The notes under the pieces were generated by a model, which saw only the letters and a list, made by a program, of their open reading frames with translations, was not told the origin of the DNA and did no database searches. A stretch of 64,000 nt of DNA, taken from Liriodendron chinense (lineage: Eukaryota > Streptophyta > Magnoliopsida > Magnoliales > Magnoliaceae). The translations under genes were made by a program, and so were the position numbers. Every line of letters starts with the position of its first letter. The first letter of the stretch is position 1. Location of the stretch: contig ML058433.1 of the NCBI GenBank assembly GCA_003013855.2, positions 3,285,966 to 3,349,965 on the forward strand, given 5' to 3'. Below, one piece after another: positions 8,850 to 20,019 of this stretch.

Positions 8850-10154
8850 CACTTGCCATGATATGCAAACAATGCTAACTATCTTGCTACAGGTACAATT
8901 CCAACACATTGGAACAAGCAAGATAAGGATAAGTTCTTCAACGAGGTGAGGAAATTCTTGTGGGATGACCCGTATTTATTCAAGTATTGTCCCGATCGAA
9001 TTATAAGGAGATGTGTGCCGGATGATGAGCAACACAGTATCAACTCCTTTTGTCATTCACAGGCTTGTGGTGGTCACTTTTCGGCTAAGAAGACCACAAC
9101 TAAAATTCTGTAATGTGGGTTTTATTGGCCCACCATGTTCAATGATACTCATGAGTTTTGCAAAACGTGCGAGCCTTGTCAGAAATTAGGAAGAATAACC
9201 CATAGAAATATGATGCCACTCAATCCCATCTTACCAATCGAAGTTTTTTTATTGTTGAGGCATCGACTTCCTAGGTCCATTCCCATCTTCTTTTGTACAC
9301 TTATATATTTTGCTTGCCGTCGATTATGTTTCAAAATGAGTCGAGGCGATTCCATGCTGGAACAATGACCATAAAACGGTCATTCATTTCTTAATAGAAA
9401 ACATCTTTTCCCGATTTGGAACACCTCGAGTCATTATAAGCGATGGAGGGTCTCACTTTTGTAACCACTCATTTGAAGCCTTAATGAAGAAATATGGCAT
9501 GAACCACAAAGTGAGCACCCCTTATCACAAAAAAAAAGTGGACAAGCTGAGATATCCAACATGGAGATTAAATATATTTTGGAGAAAACAGTGAACCCTG
9601 ATTGCAAAGATTGGTCGCTTCGACTTACCGATGCGCTCTGGGTTTACCGTATGACTTTTAAGGCCCCCATTGGAATGTCTCCCTATAAACTCGTCTATGG
9701 GAAAGCTTGTCACTTGCCTGTGGAGTTGGAACATAGGGCATATTGGGCAATAAAGAAGATGAATTTCAATTCTGACAAAGCAAGCTCGTTGCGCAAGCTT
9801 CAATTGAATGAACTTACAGAACTCCGGAATGAAGCATATGAGAACGCGAGAATTTACAAGGACAAGACGAAGGTGTTCCATGATAAGAACATCCTTCATA
9901 AGAATTTCACGATTTATCAAAAGGTCCCTATGTATAATTCTCGGTTACATTTATTTATGAGAAAATTGAGGTCTCGATAGACCGGTCCCTTCATCGTGAA
10001 AATTGTTTATCCATATGGGACTATCAAGTTGTTGAATCCAATGAATGGTAATATTTTTAAAATGAATGGTCAGCGATTAAAACCGTTCTTTGAGAATTTT
10101 CCTTCAGAAGGTATGTCCATACCTCTGACTAATCCTGTGTATCAAGATATTTGA
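8850..10154 (+). pseudogene. Element 2 integrase, broken
   Basis: The zinc-binding part reads HSQACGGHFSAKKTT then FCKTCEPCQKLG. The catalytic core appears in pieces: the GIDF region after a T-run frameshift near 9247, VIISDGGSHFCNHSFEAL (second Asp), and SGQAEISNMEIK (Glu). The C-terminal part ends DPVYQDI at 10154. Stops (about 9112 and 9980) and frameshifts break the frame, and PHTQ is changed to a poly-A stretch at 9528-9537. The protein would insert the DNA copy. The core sequence is the same type as in element 8. Confidence 0.9.
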
Positions 10155-11290
10155 TCTCCTAGTCTGACGAAGGTATAGAGTAGTTTAGGTTTAGGATTTT
10201 CTTGCTTTTTGTTTATTTTTCAATTGGTTTGTTAGGAGGTAGAATTCCAGCTTTTTATTTTTTCAGGTACTCTCATTCCTCACTCCCTTTATTTTATCAT
10301 CGCTCTCATGTTTTACTCATTGTATATCTTTTTCATTGAGGACAATGCAAGATTTGGTTGGGGGGTGTGGGATCACTAGGTTGAATTTAGTGATTTGTAA
10401 ATTTCAAGCAATTTTTGTATATAGTTCTTCGATTTTCTTCTGAAAATTCAAAACTCCGTGGGAAAACTTTGTTTCTATGCATTCGGGATGGTGTAAGCAT
10501 AAAGAGATGTGAAGTGAGTGATGTTGAATATCTTAAACTATCTCTAAGATAATGGTTTTTATATGTGAATTCCCTTGTTTTCATGATTGATAAAAATTCG
10601 AACACTTTTACACCTAGTTCACATTACACGATTCTCATGCTTTGAAAGGATTATGTAGAATTGTGGATTAGCTAGGTTTGGATTTGAGGTGTTGAGAAAC
10701 CAAGCCGGGGTACTTTGTCCATCCTTGTCCATGGGAAAATAAAGAAAGATATGGATTTCTAAAAATCCTATCTAATGTGTATGAAAAGGAAAGGAATGAT
10801 GAAAATATGGGATTGATAAAAAATATGGTGGAAATTTTTCGAAAAGGGCTACCTATTACCAATCGGGGGATGGTCTACCCGTAACCAAAGCCGAAAATAG
10901 GAAGTAGTGTGAAAGCCGTCGGAAGGACGGTAAGGTAAATTTCTGTCATAGGCTTGTTGTTGATTTGTACACCTTTAAATCCATGCTTTAGATAATTTAT
11001 GAAGAAGATAATCCCGAAAATCCATGAAATGAGCATTCAATGAGCACACTAGGTTAAAGTGCTTGGATCATTCTATTTATCAATCAATCAGTGGGAATTT
11101 CATATGAGGGCTTATTATGTTTTGAGAGGTTTAAGGTTTCAACTTCCATCATTGAGTCTTTTCGATTTTTGCACTTGCATATTGTTGAGCGTATCGACGC
11201 ATAGTTTCTAAAGGAGAGTTGAGTTTTGAAGAATGGAATTTTTTTCACACATGTTTTGCTCGAGACTAACAAAATGCTGGTTAGGGGGTG
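10155..11290 (+). other. Element 2 3' non-coding region
   Basis: No ORF. It has the internal G-rich tract GGTTGGGGGGTG (10357-10368), the conserved stem CCGTC-ggaag-GACGG (10916-10930), and the terminal polypurine tract GGTTAGGGGGTG (10279 plus 1000, that is 11279-11290) ahead of the LTR. There is no env-like frame. Confidence 0.8.
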
Positions 11291-12612
11291 TGTTGAGCTC
11301 CTAAATGTGCATATTCTAACCCCATTTCATCACTAACTATGCTTGAAATATATGATTAAAGACCCAACTAATGCATGGTTTTGTAATTGTAGGAATGAGA
11401 GAGAGATGTCATCAATTGGAGGCTTAGAGGCGATGCGTACACACCTTGAAGATCAAAGGAGTGAAGGACCAAAGGTCAAGCAAGAGTGTATCGAAGACGA
11501 GGGAGGAAAACATTGCAAAATCTACATTTTACAGGCCCACCAGCTGGCCGGCCACTTGCCACCGGTCGACCGGTCAAACTGCCCAAAACAGCAAATGTGT
11601 TGTATTGATTTCAAGTGGGCATGCCACTTGACCGACCGGCCGGCTAGTAGGTCGGTCTGTGTTAAAAACCTTCCAGCATTTTTATGGTTTGCAAGCATCC
11701 TGGCTGGCCAAACGAGTTCTACAACTCCTCCTAGTTTGTTCTTCTAGTTTTTATGTTTTTCTTAGTTGCTTTCATGTTTCCTTGGATCATGAATGGCTAA
11801 ACCTCTTAGCTAGGGCTAAGAGGTGAAGCTTGTAGTGAATCTAAGATGTTTTAATTTGTTTGTTTTGGTTTCAAGTTGGATTATTAGTGAAGAACAATGT
11901 TTGAAGTTTGAATAAGGTTTTGAGTATTCTTTCTTAGTCTTATGATGCCTCATGGATGTTTAGAAGAATTGCTTGAGTTCTTAATTATTTTGACTGGTTT
12001 TAGACTTCTATGCTCCGAGGAATCTGATTCAATACGCTCTAGACCTTGGATTCTTATGTGGGAACTTTTAACCAAAGTTCTACTTTTCTGAATTTCTGAG
12101 TTATGTGTGATTTTGTAAGTGATTTTAATGAAGTTCAAATCATGATCTAGTTATTCTTTGTGACAAAGTTTAATGATGATTATAATTGTGATCTTAACCT
12201 ATTGGAATTAGGATTGACCTATGCAATTGAGTGTGCTCAAGTCCTAACTTGAATTGAGGGAATCATGCGCATGAATCACACATATGACAGATTGTTTGTT
12301 ATAACCGCTCTATCATCCGGCTAGATAGGATTTGATTTCGATTTTAGTTCAGTAATTGCGAAACCACAGAGAATTGACCATTAAGGATTGCTACAAGCGG
12401 ATCCTTGAACCCCTTGTGCTCTTTTACATTGTTTACATTCACTTTTAGTTTAAAATTGCTATCTACATTCAACTCTAAAATCCTGTTTAGTTATTTCTCA
12501 ATTAGAAACTATTGGAAGTGTTTTGTGGGTTCCTACACAAGTCCCTGTGGATAGACCTCAGTCTTACCGAGATTATTACTACATCGCAACTCTACACTTG
12601 GGGAAGCGAACA
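11291..12612 (+). repeat. Element 2 3' LTR, promoter deleted
   Basis: TGTTGAGCTCC to AGCGAACA, 1322 bp. U3 palindromes are of the CCGGCCGG and CCGGTCGACCGG kind (11534-11660). Compared with the sister LTR at 41692, the segment with the TATA box and transcript start is missing between about 11700 and 11715. The R stem-loop is present at 11802-11823 as CCTCTTAGC-TAGG-GCTAAGAGG. Confidence 0.92.
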
Positions 12613-12843
12613 ACGTTCTTCCCTTCATCTTTAAGGCAAAAGAATTTGAAATCGGTTCATCAAAAGTTTTCCTAAACTATTTTTCAAAAGGTAATTCTAA
12701 AATACTTTGAAAGAAAATACAGACATGAATTTCTCATAGCATGCATTTGATTTATCATATGCGTTTCGTTTCTTGTCAAACTACATCGCGATCAGTAAGG
12801 TCGCCTATTCTTTTCCTTTTAAAGCCGCGGGATGTCCTAATGC

Positions 12844-14430
12844 TTGTATACTTGTGTAAACAATCTTAGAAAAAGAACCTTAGCAAAAGAACTAACTAAC
12901 AAAATAAGAGAAATAGCAGCAACTATGATTTTCTTGGCGACAGGAGGATTTTATTTTCCCCATCTTGCAGCATCTAAGTTAGTGACTACCGAACTCAGCT
13001 GGCAGGTTGTGCAAAGACACAAACAACTGAAGAAGCCTGAGAGTCTAAAAAGTAAATATATTCGTAAGGAAGTGAACATCGTAAGATCATACTCCGGTAT
13101 TGCAAAGCAATGACCAATCAGCTATATTGACAAGACACAACACAAAAAATACATGGGTTCGTCCTATCCACCAATGAATTTCCAGCACTGCCAAAAGCAG
13201 TCAGACCAACTAAGGACCAGTCAGAATATATTCTTCCGAAGATCATCGCGGAATCAGTTGAAGTAACCATCAGTAAGGCAACTACAATTGCACCAAAGCC
13301 ACAACTGGTGCAGGTCGCCATGATTCAAGTTACTGAAGAAGAACAACCGGCTAATCAAAATGTTGAGCTACCTCCAATCTAAGAGCAGATAGACGAAATA
13401 GCCCAAGTCCAGGAGGACACAACTAGGGAAGCAAGAGAGATAAAGGAAGATTTTTTGGCTTTAGTTGCCCAGGGGGCAGCCAGAGGTACAACCATCCCCA
13501 TTGGACAGTCACTGGGAGAATCACAAAAAGCAACGGGAGAGCCAATAGCCATAGAACCACAAGTCCAACCGAGAAGCATCGCATTCAAACGCAAACCAAC
13601 ACTTTCAGTGCATGTCACAAGAGAGGAATTATCCCAAACAGTCTCAAACCTAATGCGTCAGGAGAAAGAGAAGGAGAAAAGAGGAAAATATGTCTATTGG
13701 ATACCGTATCCATCTGAAGTTGATGAAATCTCGTTCCCTGATTTCTTTAAGCGCCCTGACTTTTCACAAGTCGATAGCAGAGGGTCACCCGAGGAGCATA
13801 TGACCCAATTCATGACGATGTTAGGGAACTTATCCGCAGTACCTCAATATTGCCTTAGATTGTTTGGGTCAACGTTGATCAGAAAGGCATTTTAATGGTA
13901 CATATCGTTACCTGCAAAGTCCATCAGGACCTGGGATCAGACGCAAGAACTGTTCATTTCCAACTTTTTCTCTACTGAGCGAGAGGTATCATTGACAGAC
14001 TTAGCCATGGTTCATCAAAGACAAGGAGAATCAGTCGAGAAGTTCATCGACAGGCAGGGCACTATAGCAGCACCATGTCGAGAGTTACCCAGCGAGACCG
14101 AGCAAGTCAAGATGTGTACGTAGGCCATGGACACAATGATCTCGTTCAGTTTATTCGGACACAATTTCTCAACGTTTCGGGACCTGGCGACAAAAGCCCA
14201 TATGGTAGAAGGAGCTGCGTAGAGAGCACATTCAAAGCTGAAAGACCAAGACGTGAGATTGGAAAGACGGCCCCGTCAAATTACATCGACAAAAGCAAGG
14301 CCTTGAAAGATCGAAAATGCTTACATCTGGAACACGAGATCAAAGGCAAGCAAGCAAAAACTCAGGCCAAAGACAAAGTGCCGCGAAGATCGAGAAAGAC
14401 GACGATCGTTGGACGGGGCAAAGTAAGTAA
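12844..14430 (+). pseudogene. gag: gag remnant of a different Ty3/gypsy lineage
   Basis: The best part is about 13690-14210: IPYPSEVDEISFPDFFKRPDF, then EEHMTQFMTMLGNLSA, LRLFGSTLIRKAF, WYISLPAKSIRTWDQ, and EREVSLTDLAMVHQRQGES. This is the capsid pattern of Ty3/gypsy gag proteins (Retrotrans_gag family), with the Trp and the R-Q-x-x-x-E-S part, but it is clearly unlike the Athila-like gag. A TAA at 13893 and later frame changes disable it. 12613-12843 is flanking sequence with no feature I can name. The upstream Gln- and Glu-rich part (13118-13450) may be its N-terminal region. Element 2 seems to have landed just upstream of, or within, this element. Confidence 0.65.
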
Positions 14431-15159
14431 GTGTTGGGGCTCAAATTCGCACCCATTATAAAACAACATCTAGCGGTCCATCTACGATGATTTGGATCAA
14501 TTTTGAGATCAGGAATATCCAAAAAATGCCAGCGCAACCCTGACCTACGCAGTCGTGACCAAAACCTACAAAAGTCATTTCGGAGTGAAATTGGACATGC
14601 GTATGACCGCCAAATGATCTAGAATGCCCTAAAAATCTTAAACTGTAAGTTTCAAAATCACGCAGTGCATAGCTTTACCTGCGCACCTCGAAATGCATTT
14701 CACCCCTGTCTCGAGCTAACCGAAAGGGTTTGAAAGCCTACAGGTACCATTTTAGAGTAGATCTAGACATGCGTATTGCTGCCAAATGATCCGGAACACC
14801 CTAAAAACCTTAACCTACAAGTTTCAAAGTCCTGCGATGTATATTTCTATGTGCGCGCTTCCCGGAGCAATGTTCCTATAAGGAGAGCCAACCTGGAGGC
14901 TCCAAATTAGGAAGGAACTACCAAAATTCATAACATTTGGACCTCCACACCCCATCCCGTTCATTTGATAGCTCGATCACAACTTAAAGTGGCTTGGCAT
15001 CAATGACTATGGTCCTCGAAAAGGTACTTGTCCTCTAGAGGTCGCCCGTCGGAGCCAAATCTTGAAATAATCTAAGTCTGGAAGTTGTTTCTCTCTTGCA
15101 GAGTGCAAAATCTGAAAATGGCTAAGTAGTGGAGAAAGTGAATTTTCCAGAGGGACATG

Positions 15160-15839
15160 TGGGAGCTGCAGAACCACATGCGCTCACCACATGCGCCTGG
15201 GATGAAGCGATCCGAAAATCTTCTAAAAAACTGGCCGAAAAACTGACTGGAAAGAGACGTGCCCGGCCTGAAATGACATGCGCCCAGACACATCCGCTCA
15301 CCACATCCGCCCGGTAAATTTGCCCGGAAACCTGCCTGGAAACACATGCGTCGAAAAATACCCGTCGGATCGGACCCGAACCCAATTAAACTACTATAAA
15401 TAGCAAGCTCACCTAATGACCATTATCACAAATGCACTCGCTCTGTCATCCCTCATCGGATACCATCGCCAGAAAGGATTTCCTCGTCGGAATCCCTCGC
15501 CGGAAAGGAATTTCTCCCATCGGAACAAAAAATGCACCTCCGTCAGATAGGATTCCTTCGTCGGAATCCCTCACTAGAAAGGGATTTCTCTCGTCAGAAC
15601 CAAATGCAGAGGGAGAGAGAGGAGAGAAATCTAGAAATAATTCTAAGTAGTGGAACTTTGCCACTTTGCAGAGGGACATGCGCCCACTTCTGCTTGCCGC
15701 AAAATCGCAAATGAACTAAGTGTAGGGGGACATGCGCCCACCCTTTTTTGCTGGAAAAAGTGAGAAAATCACCAAGTCTTAGGGGGACATGCACCCACCA
15801 CCTGGGTTTGGGCGCATGTGCAATCTCACATGCGCCTAG

Positions 15840-15913
<74 letters not shown>

Positions 15914-15990
15914 TTAGGGCACATGTGCCCACCTCCAGGGCACATGCGCCCATAACTCATCCAACATGCGCCCACTCCCCTCTACATGCG
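15160..15990 (+). repeat. Cluster of ACATGCGCCC motifs
   Basis: At least a dozen copies of ACATGCGCCC or variants, some in reverse (GGGCGCATGT-like, about 15809), at roughly 20-100 bp spacing on both sides of the TATA-like box. A second set of repeats of the kind CGTCGGAATCCCTCGCCGGA fills 15455-15600. The layout resembles the palindrome clusters of the other LTRs but uses another word. Confidence 0.6.
15844..15909. repeat. Compound (CT)n(CA)n microsatellite
   Basis: About 13 CT units run straight into about 19 AC units. Long open frames of Val-Cys, Arg-Glu or Thr-His repeats in this area come from the microsatellite and are not genes. Confidence 0.95.
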
Positions 15991-16264
15991 CTTGGACGCT
16001 GATGGGTACTTGGGATTTTCTGTGGTGTGGCCCGCCTTCAATCCTGCCCACCTTCCGATCATTCTGACTCTCCTAGACACGTGTGGGCATGCTCTATCCA
16101 TCCCTCGGACCGAATTTTCCAACGCTCAATGTAAAGGACCTCTAATCCCTGATTTTCTCCAAAATGTCCAACACTTGGCCCTTTTTGAAACTATGAAAAC
16201 TACACTGCACCTCTCTCTACACTACATTACACTGCATACCTGCACCTGCACTACACACTGCAGA

Positions 16265-16342
16265 CCTTATTTACATAAAAATGTTTAAGAAAATATCATA
16301 TTTTATGTTTCTATTTACTTTAAGTTATTTATGTAAATAAGG
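16265..16342. repeat. 15-bp perfect inverted repeat
   Basis: CCTTATTTACATAAA (16265-16279) and its exact complement (16328-16342) are separated by 48 AT-rich bases. It could be a transcript hairpin or the trace of a small inverted-repeat element. No target duplication is evident. Confidence 0.6.
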
Positions 16343-17040
16343 AAGTACCCCTCATTTGGATTCAATAAAAAAAAAGTAAAAAAATAAATTCCTAACAATG
16401 AAGATTTTGATTTTCCATCCGAAGTACAAATCGCAACTTTTTGGCACTCCCTAAAAAGTTCACCTTTTAGATGGAGGGGTTTCCTTCGAATCTAAACTGT
16501 CCAAAAAATCTGAAATACCCCAAAGAGCAGTAAAATAATCATGATATTTTATGGTCGATCTGTGGATATATAAAAAATATAGGTTTTTACTTAGAATTTT
16601 CAAGCAACGAAATGACCAGAACATCGTTTTAGTGCAAATTCATACTGAAATAGATCTATAACTTGATAATGCTCCTTGCCTCATGCATCAACATCCATTT
16701 TTTCTTAATCAATCATCATTATTAAGCATTAAACAACACGATTAAGCGATAAACAGGCCCAGTACTTAGTCATTTTTGGCCTTGGGAAATGCCCTGACGG
16801 CCCAAAGATTGATTGACGCTAAATGGAATTAAGTGCAATCCCACTAACGCCAAAGTAGATCTAACATCCTCCTATCATAAAGCAACTAAATCAAGCACTC
16901 GTGGGACACTAATCCCCACCGTTTATTGATTATCAGCATAAACAAGCATGTATCAGTCCCGATACTTAGCCATTTTCAAGCACCAGAAATGTGCAGTCCA
17001 GCTTATCTAACTTAAACTTCTCAAAGAAATATAGTTCGCA

Positions 17041-18411
17041 TTCAAGCACCCCTTAATCTCATCAACCGATACTGAACATTTGTTGATTTGATTGATTGAT
17101 TTGCGTTTGCCCTTGCATAAATGCCTTTAAAGTATCCTCCATTGAGAATTGAGGTGGGGCCATATTTTAAATGGGTGACCCTCCTTGAGAGTTGGTAGGA
17201 ATACCCATGGGAGCATTCTTCCAACTAAAATTTGGGTGATTCTTCCAACTAGAGTTGTACGTGTTACCCACTGGTCCATTAAAAGGCCGTTGATAACCAT
17301 ATGTGGCATTTGCATGTTCTTGTAACACCTCTTGAAACGCAGGAATTGTGGGGCAATCTTACGTAGCGTGTATATTAGTGAAACAAATCCCACACGTGTT
17401 CTCAATAGCTTCATTGGACTTTGAAACTCCACTCTTACTAAGTTCCATGACCTCGATCTTCCTTATAAGGCTGGCTAGCCTTGCATTCACATCATCTTCC
17501 TCCTTAAGGATATAAATCCCTCCTTTCTCTTTTTCTTGAGGAGGCTTAAGGTTATTAGATTTGTCCGAGGTATCCCATGATTAGGCATTCTCGGCCAACA
17601 TATCCAGATGACTCCAAGCTTCATCTGGATTTTTGTTCATAAACTCGCCGTTGCACATCATCTCTACGAATTGGCGCATATTAGAACTTAATCCATCATT
17701 GAAGAAGTTTATGATTCACCAGCTTTCGTAGCCATGATGTGGGCAAGCCAGTAGGAGGTCCTTAAACCTTTTCCAACATTGGAAGAATGATTCATTCTCT
17801 TTAACCGAAAAGGTCATTATGGCTCTTCGAAGGGTGTTTGTTTTATGAGCCGGGAAGAACTTTTTCAAGAACTCCCGGGTCATCTCATTCCATGACCTTA
17901 TCGAGTGTGGTCTAAGAGAGTGGAGCCAACTCTTGGCTCTTTCTTTCAATGAAAAGGGAAAAAGTTTAAGTTTGATGGCATCTTCTGAAACATTCACATA
18001 TTGTAACGTAGCCACCACTTCTTCAAATTCCTTTAAGTGTAAGTATGAGCTCTCAGAGTTTAGCCCATGGAACCTTGGTATGAGTTGAATTACACCAGGC
18101 TTTATATCGATGTTTCCCCCGGTTGGTGGTAGGACCACGCACGAGGGTGTAGTTGCATGGGCCGGTTGTAGGTATTCCCGTAAAGATCTCATTGGAGGAA
18201 CATTGTGTACCTCATTCTCTCCTACTCCCTCTTGATTTGTGTTTGTGGTTGGAGCAGGGAGGGGAGGATTCCCTAATGGAATTTGATCCATACTTCCCAA
18301 ATTTTCACGATGTTCTACAGATTTTCAAACTCGTCTATGAACGGAGAGTGGTTCAACTAAACCACCTTTGGATTGGAGACGATTGTTGTGGTCACGTTCC
18401 CAACGGGACAT
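17041..18411 (-). pseudogene. gag: Element 3 gag, truncated
   Basis: The ATG at 18411 begins MSRWERDHNNRLQSKGG. The intact stretch (MGSMDQIPLGNPP to FKDLLLACPHHGYESW) holds the capsid core with SLREYLQPAHATTPSCVVL and RFHGLNSESSYLHLKEFEEV. After an interruption near 17716 the zinc knuckle region appears (CGICFTNIHAT, where the final Cys is changed, reading T*DCPTIP), then MAPPQFSMEDTLKAFMQGQ. Near 17070 about 16 bases are missing within the SVDEIKGCLNA region, and homology ends at about 17041. Confidence 0.88.
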
Positions 18412-18655
18412 AAACCACACAATCCAAAATCTAAACTAAACCTAAATCCTAAAATCTTAAAATAAAAACTGAAAACTAAAAGAGATCAAGTTAGAAGGAT
18501 AGTACCCGATTTGCTTGAACTAGAAGAACTTCCTACAAAACAAAACAAACTTTGTTAGTTCTATAATTCAGAAAAACTAATACTAAGAAAACAATAAAAC
18601 CTAACTACTTCTACTCTATAACCACTAAAACAATTTAGAACCGTTTAACCTAGCT

Positions 18656-18673
18656 TCCCCAGCAGCGGCGCCA
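18656..18673 (-). other. Element 3 primer binding site
   Basis: Minus strand TGGCGCCGCTGCTGGGGA, 6 nt from the LTR end. It matches the tRNA-Asp complement with two differences. Confidence 0.88.
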
Positions 18674-18679
18674 AAAACT

Positions 18680-20019
18680 TGTTCGCTCGCCTCAAGTGCA
18701 AGGCTGTAATGTAGTAATAATTCTCGGTAAGACTGAGGTAGATCCACAGGGAATTAGCTAACATAATTCAAATTGTTCCAGCAACTTCTAATTCAATGAA
18801 TTAAGGATTTCAAGTTTATAAACTAACTTAAAACAGTAATTGCAAAAATCTGTAATTAAAGGGAACTAAGGCTTTCGAGGATCCACTTGTGATAGCCCTC
18901 ATGTGAATTCATTCATCTAAGCATAACACAACTAGAATTGAAATTCTATCTCTCTTCTAGTTGGAAGATATGGCATTCAAACACAAACAATCCCTAATCA
19001 AGTTGAAGAATAAGGTTCTAGCTCAATTAAAGCACATAGAAGTCGAATATGTAGCCTTCAAAGTAACAACCATGCCAATGGACTATGGTACGCTCTTGGG
19101 TTACTACAATTCGAATCTAAACAATCTAAACATGATAATTTCAAAGAATTGCAAGGAACTCATGTCCAAAGCACATGAACTCTCATAAAGCATCCAAAAA
19201 TATCACTTTTATTCAAACTAGAACTTAAAAATTAAAACTTTAAGTACAGTACTTGAATTAGAACGAATCCAACATGATAACTATTCACAAGCTTCACCTC
19301 TTAGCCTTAGCTAAGAGGTTCTAGCTGAGCATTATCATGCTTCAACTAGAATTCAAAGAAAAACTAAATAAAAACATGAAAAACTAGAGAAAAAAACCCT
19401 AATTGGAGGAGTTGCGATCGCTCCGCAATGATCTCCCTTGCTCCCCACGAACTTAGAACTCTTCTAGGATACCTTAGCAATGATGCTAAGGTATCCTTTT
19501 ATAGGAAAAACCAAGAATCACCTCAGATTGTGTAAAAACTTACGCACTTAGTCAGTCATCAGACGCTGGGTGGGCGCCCGGTCAGGTAGTGGTCAGGCAC
19601 TCGACCGTGCTTAAATTCGGTCAGTGTGTTTTTGGTGAATCTCTTTTGAATATCGGGCGCCCGGCCAGATGTTGGTCTGGCACCCGGTCAGGTCCAGAAT
19701 TGTTCAGCAATTTCAACATATTTTCTCCCAATTTCGGGCGCCTGTTCAGAACATAGGCGGGCACTCAATGACCTTTTAATGTGAATGCTGAATTTCTCTT
19801 TTCTTCTGGCCGATCTAGGTCTTTCTGACGTGATTCTTCGGAGCTTCTTTTCAGTGTCTTCAATTTGGTTCCAAGTGACCCTTTTAGCAACAAATTCATG
19901 ACTTCTCTCTTACATTCCTACATACACAAAACAAGAATTAGATGGATCTTTTAAGTATGCAAACCATGCATGTAATGTGATATAATGGCCTACAAAATGT
20001 ATAAAATGGAAGCTCAACA
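18680..20019 (-). repeat. Element 3 5' LTR with GGGCGCCCGG cluster
   Basis: 1340 bp, from TGTTGAGCTTCC at 20019 to GAGCGAACA at 18680 on the minus strand. The TATA box is at about 19496-19504 (cttttatag on the plus strand). Upstream of it in U3 (19566-19775) are palindromes of the GGGCGCCCGG type, not ACCGGTC. The R stem-loop is CCTCTTAGC-TAAG-GCTAAGAGG (about 19296-19317). Confidence 0.93.

Larger units (their letters stand above)
8344..12612 (+). mobile_element. Element 2: Athila-like element, 3' half
   Basis: RNase H, integrase, 3' non-coding region and 3' LTR are present in order. The 5' half lies left of the window, beyond the Sirevirus-like LTR inserted at 8343. The LTR subfamily (TGTTGAGCTCCTAAATGTGC) differs from that of element 1 and matches 41692 and 46790. 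The right flank is ACGTT (12613-12617), but its left partner is outside the window. Confidence 0.9.
14432..17040. other. Unassigned LTR-like non-coding region
   Basis: No gene is visible. It begins TGTTGGGGCTC after the gag remnant, has an imperfect duplication of about 85 bp (14590-14672 and 14756-14845), a TATA-like ACTATAAATAG (15392-15402) and clustered ACATGCGCCC motifs. These suit a long LTR of another lineage, but I could not find its second end. The TATA box and TG start favour plus orientation. 16350-17040 is AT-rich with nothing I can identify. Confidence 0.4.
17041..20019 (-). mobile_element. Element 3: Athila-like element, 5' part only
   Basis: On the minus strand it has a 5' LTR (20019-18680), primer binding site and most of gag. 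It stops abruptly at 17041 next to unrelated sequence, so protease, pol and the 3' LTR are missing. It was inserted in the reverse transcriptase of element 4, whose frame runs up to 20020. The left part of element 4 is also missing, so one deletion or rearrangement at about 17041 probably removed both. Confidence 0.88.

Noticed and set aside
15594..15953. 119-codon frame with Val-Cys and Arg-Glu repeats
   Set aside because: It is a translation of the (CT)n(CA)n microsatellite.
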